DNA of 10,342 nt from Oscillospiraceae bacterium (GTDB lineage Bacteria; Bacillota; Clostridia; Oscillospirales; Oscillospiraceae): the NCBI GenBank assembly GCA_902767395.1, contig CACXHI010000227.1, positions 1 to 10,342 on the forward strand, read 5' to 3'. The position numbers and the translations under genes are program-made. Positions 1 through 6,394 of this stretch are shown here, one piece after another (the stretch's first letter is position 1; each line of letters begins with the position of its first letter). The notes below the pieces were generated by a model. It ran no database searches. It was not told the DNA's origin and worked only from the letters and a program-made list of their open reading frames with translations.

Positions 1-644
1 ATCTTTCCCATCGTCTTGAAGTAAACAAAGTAGTACAGCCCAATCATCACAAGTCCGATCAGGACGGTGATGAAGCTCTTGTTCTTCAAGCGCTGGCTGA
101 TCCTTGCCACGACCCAGCCCAGCAGGCAGGACAGGCCGAACACGATCAGCGAGAGCACAAGGATCCACAGAACGCCGCCGATCAGCGTCGCCGCGCTGAC
201 GCCGCCCCGAATCCAGCCCACAACCACCGTCGGCAGGCTGAAGACGGCAGAATAGCCCAGACCGGTGATGTAGACGCCGAGCAGACGGGAGAGGATTACA
301 TCCCGGAGCGGAATCGGCATGGACAGCAGAAGATCGTTGTCCTTCGACAAATAGAGGGTCGTATAGGTGTTGAACACGCTGCCGATGGTTCCAAGCAAGA
401 TGGCGGCGCCGCCGAACACCAGATAGAAAAGCCAGCCGACGCCAACCTCAAAGAGCGGTCCGGAGACGCCCCATGCCCCGGCTGCGATCACCGCCAGAAG
501 ATACACCACCAGAATGAGGCTGAAGATCAGCATTCCCTTGCCCTTGTGCCGTTTTCCGTTCTTCTTGCGCTGGCCCTTCCTGGTGCTTCGGAACAGGCGG
601 TCGCCGATTTCCAAAAGCTGTTTTTTGATGAGTACCTTCAGCAT
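1..644 (-). CDS. ABC-2 type exporter permease, partial (C-terminus beyond window start)
   Basis: This is the membrane subunit of an ABC exporter, read on the minus strand from an ATG at 644-642; the reading frame stays open to the window edge, so about 214 N-terminal residues are visible. A basic cytoplasmic stretch (residues about 20-36, rich in K and R) precedes a series of hydrophobic segments near residues 38-57, 66-88, 118-138, 150-175 and 187-203. The stretch 'YLSKDNDLLLSMPIP' between TM2 and TM3 resembles the cytosolic loop of clostridial ABC-2 permeases, which is from family knowledge. The start overlaps the stop of the ATPase gene by 7 bp (ATGCTGA), and a GGAGGG Shine-Dalgarno lies just upstream inside the ATPase gene, so the two are translationally coupled. 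The substrate cannot be told. The truncation is only the window boundary. Confidence 0.85.
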   Translation of the reverse strand, partial: MLKVLIKKQLLEIGDRLFRSTRKGQRKKNGKRHKGKGMLIFSLILVVYLLAVIAAGAWGVSGPLFEVGVGWLFYLVFGGAAILLGTIGSVFNTYTTLYLSKDNDLLLSMPIPLRDVILSRLLGVYITGLGYSAVFSLPTVVVGWIRGGVSAATLIGGVLWILVLSLIVFGLSCLLGWVVARISQRLKNKSFITVLIGLVMIGLYYFVYFKTMGK

Positions 645-1351
645 GCTTCGCCCTCCAGTTCGAGGAAAACCTCCTCCAAAGAGTCGTCGCCGCGCACCTC
701 ATCCATCGTGCCGGAGCGGATCAGCTTGCCCTGCTTGATGATGGCAACCCGGTCGCAGAGCTTTTCCGCCACCTCGAGGACGTGGGTGGAGAAGAAAATC
801 GCACCGCCGCGGTCACAGTGCTCGCGCATCATCTGCTTGAGCAGGTGGGAGGCCTTCGGGTCGAGGCCGACGAAGGGCTCATCCATCAGAATCAGCTTGG
901 GTTCGTGAATCCATGCGGCAATGACCGCGAGCTTCTGCTTCATGCCGTGGGAGTATTCGGAGATCGGCTGCGCCAGATCTGCCGTCAGCTCCAGCCGGTC
1001 GGCCAGCTCCCGGATGCGGGCCGACCGCTCCTCTGCGCTGACGCCGAAGATGTCCGCAATGAAATTCAGATACTTGATGCCGGACATATATTCATAGAGA
1101 TCCGGATTATCCGGGATGTAGGCAAGCTGCTTTTTGCAGGCAAGGGGGTCTTTCTTCAGATCGACGCCGTTGATCGTGATGGTTCCGGCGTCAAATTTGA
1201 GAATGCCAACGGCGGATTTGAGCGTGGTCGTCTTGCCCGCTCCGTTGTGTCCGATGAAGCCGTAGATTTCGCCGGGGGCGATGTGGAGGGAAAGATTGTC
1301 CACGGCAACCTTGTCTCCGTAGCGTTTGGTCAGGTTTTCAATTCTCAGCAT
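638..1351 (-). CDS. ABC transporter ATP-binding protein (EcsA/ABC-2 exporter type)
   Basis: A cytoplasmic ATPase of 237 aa that powers an exporter together with the permease encoded directly downstream. Motifs are in the expected order: Walker A 'GHNGAGKT' at residues 34-41, ABC signature in the variant form 'YSHGMKQK' at 133-140, Walker B 'LILMDEP' at 153-159 with catalytic E158, D-loop 'GLDP' at 162-165 and H-loop His190. The usual Q-loop glutamine region reads 'YIPDNPDLYE' (78-87), a form common in this exporter subgroup. Length is normal for a single nucleotide-binding domain. The ATG start has a GAGAGG ribosome site about 7 nt upstream. It sits 68 bp after a small His-rich membrane protein gene and overlaps the permease by 7 bp. 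The exported substrate is unknown; I see no lantibiotic or two-component genes nearby to suggest one. Confidence 0.93.
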   Translation of the reverse strand: MLRIENLTKRYGDKVAVDNLSLHIAPGEIYGFIGHNGAGKTTTLKSAVGILKFDAGTITINGVDLKKDPLACKKQLAYIPDNPDLYEYMSGIKYLNFIADIFGVSAEERSARIRELADRLELTADLAQPISEYSHGMKQKLAVIAAWIHEPKLILMDEPFVGLDPKASHLLKQMMREHCDRGGAIFFSTHVLEVAEKLCDRVAIIKQGKLIRSGTMDEVRGDDSLEEVFLELEGEAC

Positions 1352-1386
1352 AGGGGTCCTCTCTTCCTGAAAGCATCATAAAGTCC

Positions 1387-1413
1387 TTGGGCGAAACGCT
1401 TGGAATCGCCCAA
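1387..1413. repeat. Inverted repeat (8-bp arms, 11-nt loop) between the His-rich gene and the ABC ATPase
   Basis: TTGGGCGA at 1387-1394 pairs perfectly with TCGCCCAA at 1406-1413. In the minus-strand transcript the hairpin lies 6 nt after the stop of the 1420-1755 gene and before the ATPase start. The run of T on that strand lies 5' of the stem, not 3', so it is not a canonical intrinsic terminator. It may stabilise the mRNA or mark a processing site, which is inference. Confidence 0.4.
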
Positions 1414-1419
1414 AAAAGT

Positions 1420-1755
1420 CTATTGCCAAAAAAGGGCAAGCAGAATCAGCGTGAGACTCACCGCGACCGACACAAGAACCAGACCCCACAGAATTCGATT
1501 CGTGCGTTTTTCCGGGTCTTGTCTGCGGCGTCCATGACTTTCCGAATGAACGCTGCTCCGGTTTTCATCGCTTGGACGGGGTTCCGCGCTGCGGGGTTCG
1601 GCGTCGGAATGCTCGCTGTGGTGATGCGTGGCGCTGTGACGGTGGCGGGAGCTGTGGTGCGCGCTGCTGTGACGATGCTCGGAGCTGCGGCGCCCGCCTG
1701 AATTCGCAGCGCCGGTGGCGGTTTCCTCGTTGCGTTGATTCGTCTGTTTCTCCAC
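1420..1755 (-). CDS. His/Ser/Arg-rich protein with one C-terminal transmembrane helix
   Basis: A 111-aa protein that I do not recognise. Residues about 1-85 are strongly polar and low in complexity, with some twelve histidines in clusters such as 'SSAHHSSRHRHSATHHHSEH', followed by acidic/proline and arginine-rich stretches. Residues about 88-109 form one hydrophobic helix, so it would be tail-anchored with the polar part in the cytoplasm. The start is GTG (1755-1753) with a G-rich Shine-Dalgarno (GGGGGGAG) about 5 nt upstream, and a perfect TATAAT -10 box lies further up. These signals, plus the coherent polar-then-membrane layout, favour this frame over the two other minus-strand frames and one plus-strand frame that are also open across the region. 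Function is unknown; metal binding or nucleic-acid contact by the basic His-rich tail is only a guess. It may be cotranscribed with the downstream ABC genes. Confidence 0.65.
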   Translation of the reverse strand: MEKQTNQRNEETATGAANSGGRRSSEHRHSSAHHSSRHRHSATHHHSEHSDAEPRSAEPRPSDENRSSVHSESHGRRRQDPEKRTNRILWGLVLVSVAVSLTLILLALFWQ

Positions 1756-1787
1756 GGTGCTCCCCCCTTTGGTTTTTGCTTTTTTGC

Positions 1788-1816
1788 ATTATAATATACT
1801 TTTCCACAAAAAGCAA
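1788..1816 (-). promoter_or_regulatory. Sigma-A-type promoter for the 1420-1755 gene and perhaps the ABC exporter
   Basis: On the minus strand, TTGCTT (1816-1811) and a perfect TATAAT (1793-1788) are separated by 17 bp. The -10 box is about 32 bp upstream of the GTG start and sits in an AT-rich gap between two genes. No obvious terminator separates it from the upstream gene (stop at 1840), so readthrough is also possible. Confidence 0.65.
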
Positions 1817-1839
1817 GAGGGATCGACAATAAAATATAG

Positions 1840-2436
1840 TTACGGTTTCCGGCGCTGAGGGGCTGCCAGATCCGATTCCTCCGCATCGCCGTCAAGCTTC
1901 TCCAACAGTCGGTTGTACTGCTTGACCAGAACAAGCTCTGTGACCAGATACTGTGCAAGAAACGCCACAGCGTAGAAGATGGTGAACGTAATCAGCGTGG
2001 TCACGAGGAGCAGCGGCACACGGTCCAGCGCAGGAAACACCCCTTTCAGAAATCGCAGGAAATCTTGGTCCTGCGGCGAAATCACCTGTAGTCCCACGTT
2101 GATGAGCGCCATCGGCACAGCGAACGTCAAGCCGTCGATTGCATAGCTCTGGGCTCTGTTCAGGCGTTCCTTCTTCGTACTTCCGGTGGGCAGGGGGCGG
2201 TTTCTGTAGTCGCGCGGGGTCTCCGCATCCCCGTACAGGCGGCGCGCCAGCATCATCACCGGGAAGCAGGCAATCAGCGCGACCAGCTCCCAGCCGGTCT
2301 CCCCTTTTGTCACTGAACGGTAAATGGCTGCGGCCATGAGACAGAGCATCAGGAAGACCAGCACAATGCCGTTTGCCTTTCCCTGAATTGCCACTTGCCG
2401 TTCGTCCATTTTTACAAGATGCTTCTTATGTTTCAT
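1840..2436 (-). CDS. Integral membrane protein of unknown function with four predicted TM helices
   Basis: A protein of 198 aa from the ATG at 2436-2434 (202 aa from a GTG at 2448; a shorter form from an ATG at 2409 begins at 'MDERQ'). None of the three starts has a strong Shine-Dalgarno, so the start is uncertain. Four hydrophobic segments lie, counted from the GTG, near residues 27-43, 54-68, 103-123 and 145-169. Between TM2 and TM3 is a charged loop with 'PRDYRNRPLPTGSTKKERL', and the C-terminus is a charged, acidic-then-basic tail. The 'MDERQ' N-terminus recalls small clostridial membrane proteins often paired with PadR/Xre-type regulators (DUF6773-like), but I cannot confirm that family and no regulator is next to it. 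It is divergent from the aro operon across an AT-rich gap of about 150 bp. Function is unknown. Confidence 0.75.
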   Translation of the reverse strand: MKHKKHLVKMDERQVAIQGKANGIVLVFLMLCLMAAAIYRSVTKGETGWELVALIACFPVMMLARRLYGDAETPRDYRNRPLPTGSTKKERLNRAQSYAIDGLTFAVPMALINVGLQVISPQDQDFLRFLKGVFPALDRVPLLLVTTLITFTIFYAVAFLAQYLVTELVLVKQYNRLLEKLDGDAEESDLAAPQRRKP

Positions 2437-2441
2437 CTTCG

Positions 2442-2460
2442 TTAGCACACAGATTGCTAA
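2442..2460. promoter_or_regulatory. Possible operator: 6-bp inverted repeat overlapping the start region of the membrane-protein gene
   Basis: TTAGCA (2442-2447) and TGCTAA (2455-2460) are perfect inverted arms with a 7-bp spacer. On the minus strand a perfect TTGACA box (2467-2462) abuts it, but the -10 at 17 bp (TAACGA) is poor, so the promoter assignment is weak. The placement between a -35-like box and the start codons is what an operator would show; no binding protein is identified. Confidence 0.3.
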
Positions 2461-2486
2461 ATGTCAAGTATATATTGCTTTTTCAT

Positions 2487-2517
2487 AGATATATTTTTCT
2501 AATCTCATTTTATATCT
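2487..2517. repeat. AT-rich 7-bp inverted repeat upstream of the aro promoter
   Basis: AGATATA (2487-2493) is matched by TATATCT (2511-2517) with a 17-bp spacer, about 30 bp upstream of the aro -35 box. In such AT-rich DNA this can arise by chance, so it is only a candidate regulatory site. Confidence 0.2.
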
Positions 2518-2546
2518 GTCACAGAAAATCAAGGCGGCGCAAGTTC

Positions 2547-2575
2547 TTGCATTTCCTCGGGAGATTTGCTATACT
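2547..2575 (+). promoter_or_regulatory. Sigma-A promoter of the aro operon with extended -10
   Basis: TTGCAT (2547-2552) and TATACT (2570-2575) are separated by exactly 17 bp, and TGC immediately precedes the -10 (extended -10, TGN). Transcription would begin near 2582, leaving a leader of only about 20 nt that contains the GGAGG Shine-Dalgarno at 2590-2594. There is therefore no room for a T-box or leader-peptide attenuator downstream of this promoter. Confidence 0.7.
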
Positions 2576-2602
2576 GAATGAAGAAGACTGGAGGCGAGGG
2601 GA

Positions 2603-3919
2603 ATGGACGGATTGCGCAAAGCGCGGGCAGAGATTGACCGGATCGACGCGGAGCTGGCGGGGCTGTTTGAAGCACGGATGACGGCGGCGGTGGAAATTGC
2701 CGCCTACAAGCAGGCAAACGGACTCCCCATCCGCGACTCGGCCCGGGAGACCGAGATTCTGGCGCGGAACACCGCACGAATCAAGGACGCATCGCTTCGC
2801 CCCCACTATGCCGCCTTTCAAAAAGCGCTGATGGCCTGCTCCCGGGGCTATCAGGCGGAGCTTTTGCAGACAGGCGACACAAGGCCGCTTCTCAATGTCC
2901 ACACGGCGGAGGGCACATATCCGGTCTATCTGCGGCGCGGGGCGCTGCGGGAGGCCGGGAGGCTGCTCCGTCTGGATCGCCGGGTTTTCCTCGTCACGGA
3001 CGAGGGCGTGCCGTCCGCATACGCCCAGATCCTCGCCGCCCAGTGCGGACAGGTGGACTGTTACACCGCTCCGCAGGGAGAGGCAAGCAAGTCCCCCGCC
3101 GTGCTGGAGGCGTTGCTTTCCGCTATGCTGCAGGCGGGACTGACCCGGAGCGACTGCGTGCTGGCCGTGGGCGGCGGGGTCGTGGGCGACCTTGCGGGGC
3201 TGGCGGCAGCCCTCTACCAGCGGGGCATCGACTGGTACAACTGCCCCACCACCACGCTCTCGATGGTGGATTCCTCGATTGGAGGAAAGACCGCAATCAA
3301 CCTCTGCGGAACCAAAAACGCCGTCGGCGCGTTCGCGCCGCCCAGCGCCGTGCTGATCGACCCGGACGTGTTGGAAACCCTGCCCCGGCGGCAGCTTGTC
3401 AACGGGCTGGCGGAGGCGGTCAAGATGGGGCTGACCCATAATGCGGCCCTCTTTGCCCGCTTGGAAGCTCCGGCGGGATACGGCCCGATTGAGGACGTGA
3501 TCGCCGCCTGTCTGCGGATCAAGCAGGCGGTCGTCGAGGCCGACGAGCGGGAGGACGGCCTGCGCCGGGTGCTGAACTTCGGTCACACGCTCGGACACGG
3601 GATCGAGGCAGCCGCAGACGGCGCGCTACTCCACGGCGAATGCGTGGGGCTGGGGATGCTGCCGATGTGCGCCCCGGAGGTGCGGGCGCGGCTGCGGATG
3701 GTACTGCAGCGGCTGGGGCTACCGACGGCAATCCACTCGCAGGCCATTGACCCGAAGCAGGTCATTGCCGCCGCTGCCCACGACAAAAAGGCGCAGGCAA
3801 CCGGCGAGATTCAAATTGTCTTTGTGCCGGAGATCGGTTCCTATCAATTCCGCAGGGCGGGGCAGGAATTGCTTCGGACCATGCTGGACAGCCTCGCAGG
3901 AAAAGAGGAACCCAAATGA
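2603..3919 (+). CDS. aroB: Fused chorismate mutase (AroQ-type) / 3-dehydroquinate synthase
   Basis: A 438-aa bifunctional protein. Residues 1 to about 87 are an all-helical AroQ-class chorismate mutase (chorismate to prephenate); residues corresponding to the E. coli P-protein active site are all present: R8, R25, K36, D45, R48, E49, S80 and Q84. Residues about 90-438 are a full-length NAD- and metal-dependent dehydroquinate synthase (DAHP to 3-dehydroquinate) with 'GGGVVGDLAG' near 188-197, 'PTTTLSMVDSSIGGKTAIN', and expected metal ligands E271 ('GLAEAVKMG'), H328 ('GHTLGHG') and H344 ('LHGE'). The frame is continuous through the junction with no internal start preceded by a ribosome site that I noticed. 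The ATG start has GGAGG/GAGGGG upstream. It is the first gene of the operon and its stop overlaps the aroC start (ATGA). Mutase fusions to DAHP synthase or prephenate dehydratase are well known; this pairing is much less familiar to me. Confidence 0.95.
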   Translation: MDGLRKARAEIDRIDAELAGLFEARMTAAVEIAAYKQANGLPIRDSARETEILARNTARIKDASLRPHYAAFQKALMACSRGYQAELLQTGDTRPLLNVHTAEGTYPVYLRRGALREAGRLLRLDRRVFLVTDEGVPSAYAQILAAQCGQVDCYTAPQGEASKSPAVLEALLSAMLQAGLTRSDCVLAVGGGVVGDLAGLAAALYQRGIDWYNCPTTTLSMVDSSIGGKTAINLCGTKNAVGAFAPPSAVLIDPDVLETLPRRQLVNGLAEAVKMGLTHNAALFARLEAPAGYGPIEDVIAACLRIKQAVVEADEREDGLRRVLNFGHTLGHGIEAAADGALLHGECVGLGMLPMCAPEVRARLRMVLQRLGLPTAIHSQAIDPKQVIAAAAHDKKAQATGEIQIVFVPEIGSYQFRRAGQELLRTMLDSLAGKEEPK

Positions 3920-5001
3920 ACAACACCTTTGGACGCAATCTCACTCTGACCCTTTTTGGAGAGAGCCACGGGCCGGAAATCGGCTGTGTGATCGACGGGC
4001 TTCGCCCCGGTCTGCCCGTGGACGAGGGGGCAATCGGCCATCGGCTCGCCCTGCGTCGCCCGGCGGCAGGAATCGGCACGCCTCGCGTGGAACCGGACCC
4101 CTTCCGCATCGTCAGCGGGGTCTATCGGGGACGGACGACAGGAACGCCGCTGTGCATTTTGATCCCCAACACGCAGACGCGGAGCGGAGATTATGTCAAC
4201 TTGCAGAACACTCCCCGGCCCGGTCACGCAGACTACACGGGCCGGATCAAATACGAAGGCTATGCCGACCCACGGGGCGGCGGGCATTTTTCCGGGCGCT
4301 TGACCGCGCCGCTGGTTGCCGCAGGGGCGATTTTTCTGACCGCGCTGGCAGAGCGCGGGATTCGCGTCGGCACCCATATTGCACACTGCGGCGGGATTGC
4401 CGACCGTCCCTTCGGGGACTTGGCGGCGGATCTGGCTGTGCTGGAGCAGGCGGCCTTTCCTGTCTTGGACGGGGCACGGGCTGAACAGATGCGTGCCGCC
4501 GTGCTGGCGGCTGCGCAGGACGGCGACAGCGTGGGCGGCGTGCTGGAAACCGCTGTGCTCGGTCTGCCCGCCGGTCTGGGGGCGCCGTGGTTTGACACGG
4601 CCGAGGGGCTGCTTGCCCACGCCCTGTTCTCCATTCCCGCCGTGAAGGGCGTGGAATTCGGGGACGGCTTCGCACTGGCGGCGCTGCGCGGCTCACAGGC
4701 CAACGACGCCTTTCGGATGGAGGGTGGTCGCATCGTTACGGCGACCAATCACAACGGTGGGATCAACGGGGGCATTACCAACGGGATGCCGCTCCTGTTC
4801 CGCACTGCTGTCAAGCCAACCCCTTCTATTTCCGCGCCGCAGCGGTCAGTCAATCTCTCCACCGGGAAAGAAGCCACGATTCAGGTCGGCGGGCGGCACG
4901 ATCCCTGCATAGTCCCCCGTGCGCGGGCGGTTCAGGACAGCGTGACGGCGCTGGTGCTGCTCGATCTGTTGGGGGAGGAAAAAACGGATTTTGCGCTGTA
5001 G
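3916..5001 (+). CDS. aroC: Chorismate synthase
   Basis: A cytoplasmic enzyme of 361 aa making chorismate from 5-enolpyruvylshikimate-3-phosphate (EPSP) by an anti-elimination of phosphate that needs reduced FMN. Family signatures are present: 'GESHGPEIG' at residues 15-23 with catalytic His18, 'RPGHADYTGRIKYEG' with His104, 'DPRGGGHFSGRLTAPLVAAGAI', 'GGINGGITNGMPLLFRTAVKPTPSI', and the C-terminal 'GRHDPCIVPRA' with R327, H328 and D329. The 'HFSGRLTA' form instead of the proteobacterial 'RSSARETA' is typical, to my knowledge, of clostridial chorismate synthases. Length is normal. The start overlaps the aroB stop by 4 bp and has an AGAGGA site upstream. The pathway's final enzyme lies directly after the mutase fusion that uses its product. 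No flavin reductase domain is fused, so reduced FMN must come from elsewhere. Confidence 0.97.
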   Translation: MNNTFGRNLTLTLFGESHGPEIGCVIDGLRPGLPVDEGAIGHRLALRRPAAGIGTPRVEPDPFRIVSGVYRGRTTGTPLCILIPNTQTRSGDYVNLQNTPRPGHADYTGRIKYEGYADPRGGGHFSGRLTAPLVAAGAIFLTALAERGIRVGTHIAHCGGIADRPFGDLAADLAVLEQAAFPVLDGARAEQMRAAVLAAAQDGDSVGGVLETAVLGLPAGLGAPWFDTAEGLLAHALFSIPAVKGVEFGDGFALAALRGSQANDAFRMEGGRIVTATNHNGGINGGITNGMPLLFRTAVKPTPSISAPQRSVNLSTGKEATIQVGGRHDPCIVPRARAVQDSVTALVLLDLLGEEKTDFAL

Positions 5002-5041
5002 GGGCGCTCCTTTCGCGCCCGTCGATGCGCACCCGCGCCCC
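5001..5041. repeat. GC-rich palindromic element in the aroC-aroE gap
   Basis: GGGGCGC (5001-5007) pairs with GCGCCCC (5035-5041), and its inner part GGGCGC (5002-5007) can pair instead with GCGCCC (5015-5020); CGCGCCC occurs twice, 20 bp apart. The first G is the last base of the aroC stop codon. There is no T-tract, so it is not an intrinsic terminator. It resembles short dispersed palindromes (REP-like) seen between genes in GC-rich clostridia, but there is no second copy in this window. Confidence 0.45.
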
Positions 5042-5074
5042 TGAACGGCAGGGACGGAAGGATGGAGGCGGCAG

Positions 5075-6394
5075 ATGCAATACGGTTTGATTGGCGAACG
5101 GCTGGGCCACAGCTTTTCTGCGGAGCTTCACCGCCACTTTGGGCGGTACGACTATTCCCTTTTCGAGCTGGCGCCCTCGGAACTGGGGGATTTTCTAAAA
5201 CGCCGGGACTTTGCGGGACTGAACGTCACGATCCCCTACAAGCAGGCTGTGATTCCCTACTTGGACCGGCTGGATGCACAGGCCGCCGCCATTGGCGCGG
5301 TCAACACCGTGGTCAACCGGGACGGCCTGCTCTGGGGCTATAACACGGATTTCGGCGGCATGGAAGCCGCCCTTCGCAGGCTGATCTCGCGCACGGAAGC
5401 GCCGGTTTCGTCCGCAGACGGGGCGGCGGCTCTTGCCGGAAAAACAGCGCTGATTCTCGGCACCGGCGGAACCTCACAGACAGCCCTCGCCGTCTGCAAG
5501 GCTCTCGGCGCGGCAGCCTGCTTTCGGGTCAGCCGCACAGGGCGGGCCGGTGCGCTTCGATACGAGGAAGCGGCTGTGCGCTTCGGCGCAGCTGCTCCGC
5601 CGGGGGGAGGGAAGCTTTGGATGCTTAACTGCACCCCCGCCGGGATGCACCCGGATTTGGACGGGATGCCCCTCGATCCGGCGGACTTTCCGACGCTGGA
5701 AAGGGTCTTTGACTGCGTGTACAATCCCCTGCGGACACGTCTGGTGCTGGCGGCGCAGGCACGGGGTCTCCCTGCCGGGGGCGGGATCGAGATGCTGGTC
5801 CAACAGGCTGCGCTGGCCTGCGCCCTGTTCACCGGCGCACCGGTGACGGAGGGCGCGGTCGCGGCGCTCTGCGCTTCCCTGCTGCAGGGGCGGGAGAATC
5901 TTGTCCTGATCGGAATGCCCGGCGCGGGGAAGACCACGGTGGGCCGTCTGCTCGCCCAAAGGTTGGGACGGGAATTCGCGGACACCGACGAAATGATCGC
6001 ACAGCGCTGCGGCGCGTCCGTTTCGACGATCTTTGCCACGCATGGAGAAGCGCATTTCCGCGCACTGGAGGAAGCCGTCGTGCGCGAGCTTTCCGCCTCC
6101 GGCGCCAAGGTCATCGCCACCGGGGGTGGAACGGTCCTCCGGGAGAACAACGTGCGGCGGCTCCGGCAAAACGGGCGGCTGTACTTCCTCGACCGCCCGC
6201 CGGCAGCGCTTACGCCCTCCGAAGACCGTCCGCTGGGCGACACTGGGGAAAAGCTCCGCCGACTCTACGCGGCGCGTCTGCCCCTCTACCGCGCCGCCGC
6301 AGACTGCACCATCTCCGCGCCGAACAGCCCCGCGGCGGCTGCCGACGCCATTGTCCGCGAATGGAACGGGCGCGGAAGGAGGGAATCGGAATGA
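5075..6394 (+). CDS. aroE/aroK: Fused shikimate 5-dehydrogenase / shikimate kinase
   Basis: A 439-aa protein joining two successive pathway steps. Residues 1 to about 268 are shikimate dehydrogenase (3-dehydroshikimate to shikimate, NADPH): 'GERLGHSFSAELH' near the N-terminus, 'LNVTIPYK' with catalytic Lys56, 'GAVNTVV', 'YNTDFGG' with Asp92, the nucleotide-binding 'GTGGTSQ' at 129-135 and 'SRT', the usual NADP-phosphate contact. Residues about 275-439 are shikimate kinase (shikimate to shikimate-3-phosphate, ATP): P-loop 'GMPGAGKTT' at 280-288, 'FADTDE' with the shikimate-binding Asp, 'EAHFRALE', 'VIATGGGTVL', and the lid/adenine region 'EDRPLG' and 'RLPLYRAAAD'. Both halves look complete. 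The ATG at 5075 has GGAGG 6 nt upstream. It follows aroC by 73 bp, the only real gap in the operon, and overlaps aroQ by 4 bp. Shikimate could be passed within one polypeptide, which is inference. Confidence 0.95.
   Translation: MQYGLIGERLGHSFSAELHRHFGRYDYSLFELAPSELGDFLKRRDFAGLNVTIPYKQAVIPYLDRLDAQAAAIGAVNTVVNRDGLLWGYNTDFGGMEAALRRLISRTEAPVSSADGAAALAGKTALILGTGGTSQTALAVCKALGAAACFRVSRTGRAGALRYEEAAVRFGAAAPPGGGKLWMLNCTPAGMHPDLDGMPLDPADFPTLERVFDCVYNPLRTRLVLAAQARGLPAGGGIEMLVQQAALACALFTGAPVTEGAVAALCASLLQGRENLVLIGMPGAGKTTVGRLLAQRLGREFADTDEMIAQRCGASVSTIFATHGEAHFRALEEAVVRELSASGAKVIATGGGTVLRENNVRRLRQNGRLYFLDRPPAALTPSEDRPLGDTGEKLRRLYAARLPLYRAAADCTISAPNSPAAAADAIVREWNGRGRRESE

Noticed and set aside
1420..1445. 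Hairpin TTGCC-N7-GGCAA plus T-run at the end of the His-rich gene as a terminator
   Set aside because: The stem is only 5 bp, overlaps the coding end, and the T-run starts 5 nt after it; too weak to call.
1458..1958. Minus-strand open frame of 166 codons across the His-rich region
   Set aside because: It overlaps the conserved-looking end of the membrane-protein gene and runs through the promoter region; the 1420-1755 frame has the better start signals and a coherent TM segment.
2449..2546. A riboswitch, T-box or small RNA gene in the AT-rich divergent gap
   Set aside because: I found only short dyads and promoter-like boxes, with no conserved T-box core or terminator; the region is too small and unstructured to support an RNA element.
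2519..3598. Minus-strand open frame of 359 codons antisense to the mutase-aroB gene
   Set aside because: It lies opposite a well-matched enzyme gene in GC-rich DNA, has no recognisable domain, and its composition (R, G, Q, H rich) is typical of a shadow frame.
5338..6243. Minus-strand open frame of 301 codons antisense to aroE/aroK
   Set aside because: Ser/Arg/Ala/Pro-rich shadow translation of a GC-rich gene with clear motifs on the plus strand.
6361..6390. Upstream ATG extension of the dehydroquinase
   Set aside because: The ten extra residues have no family counterpart, and the ATG at 6391 has the ideal ribosome site and the ATGA overlap.
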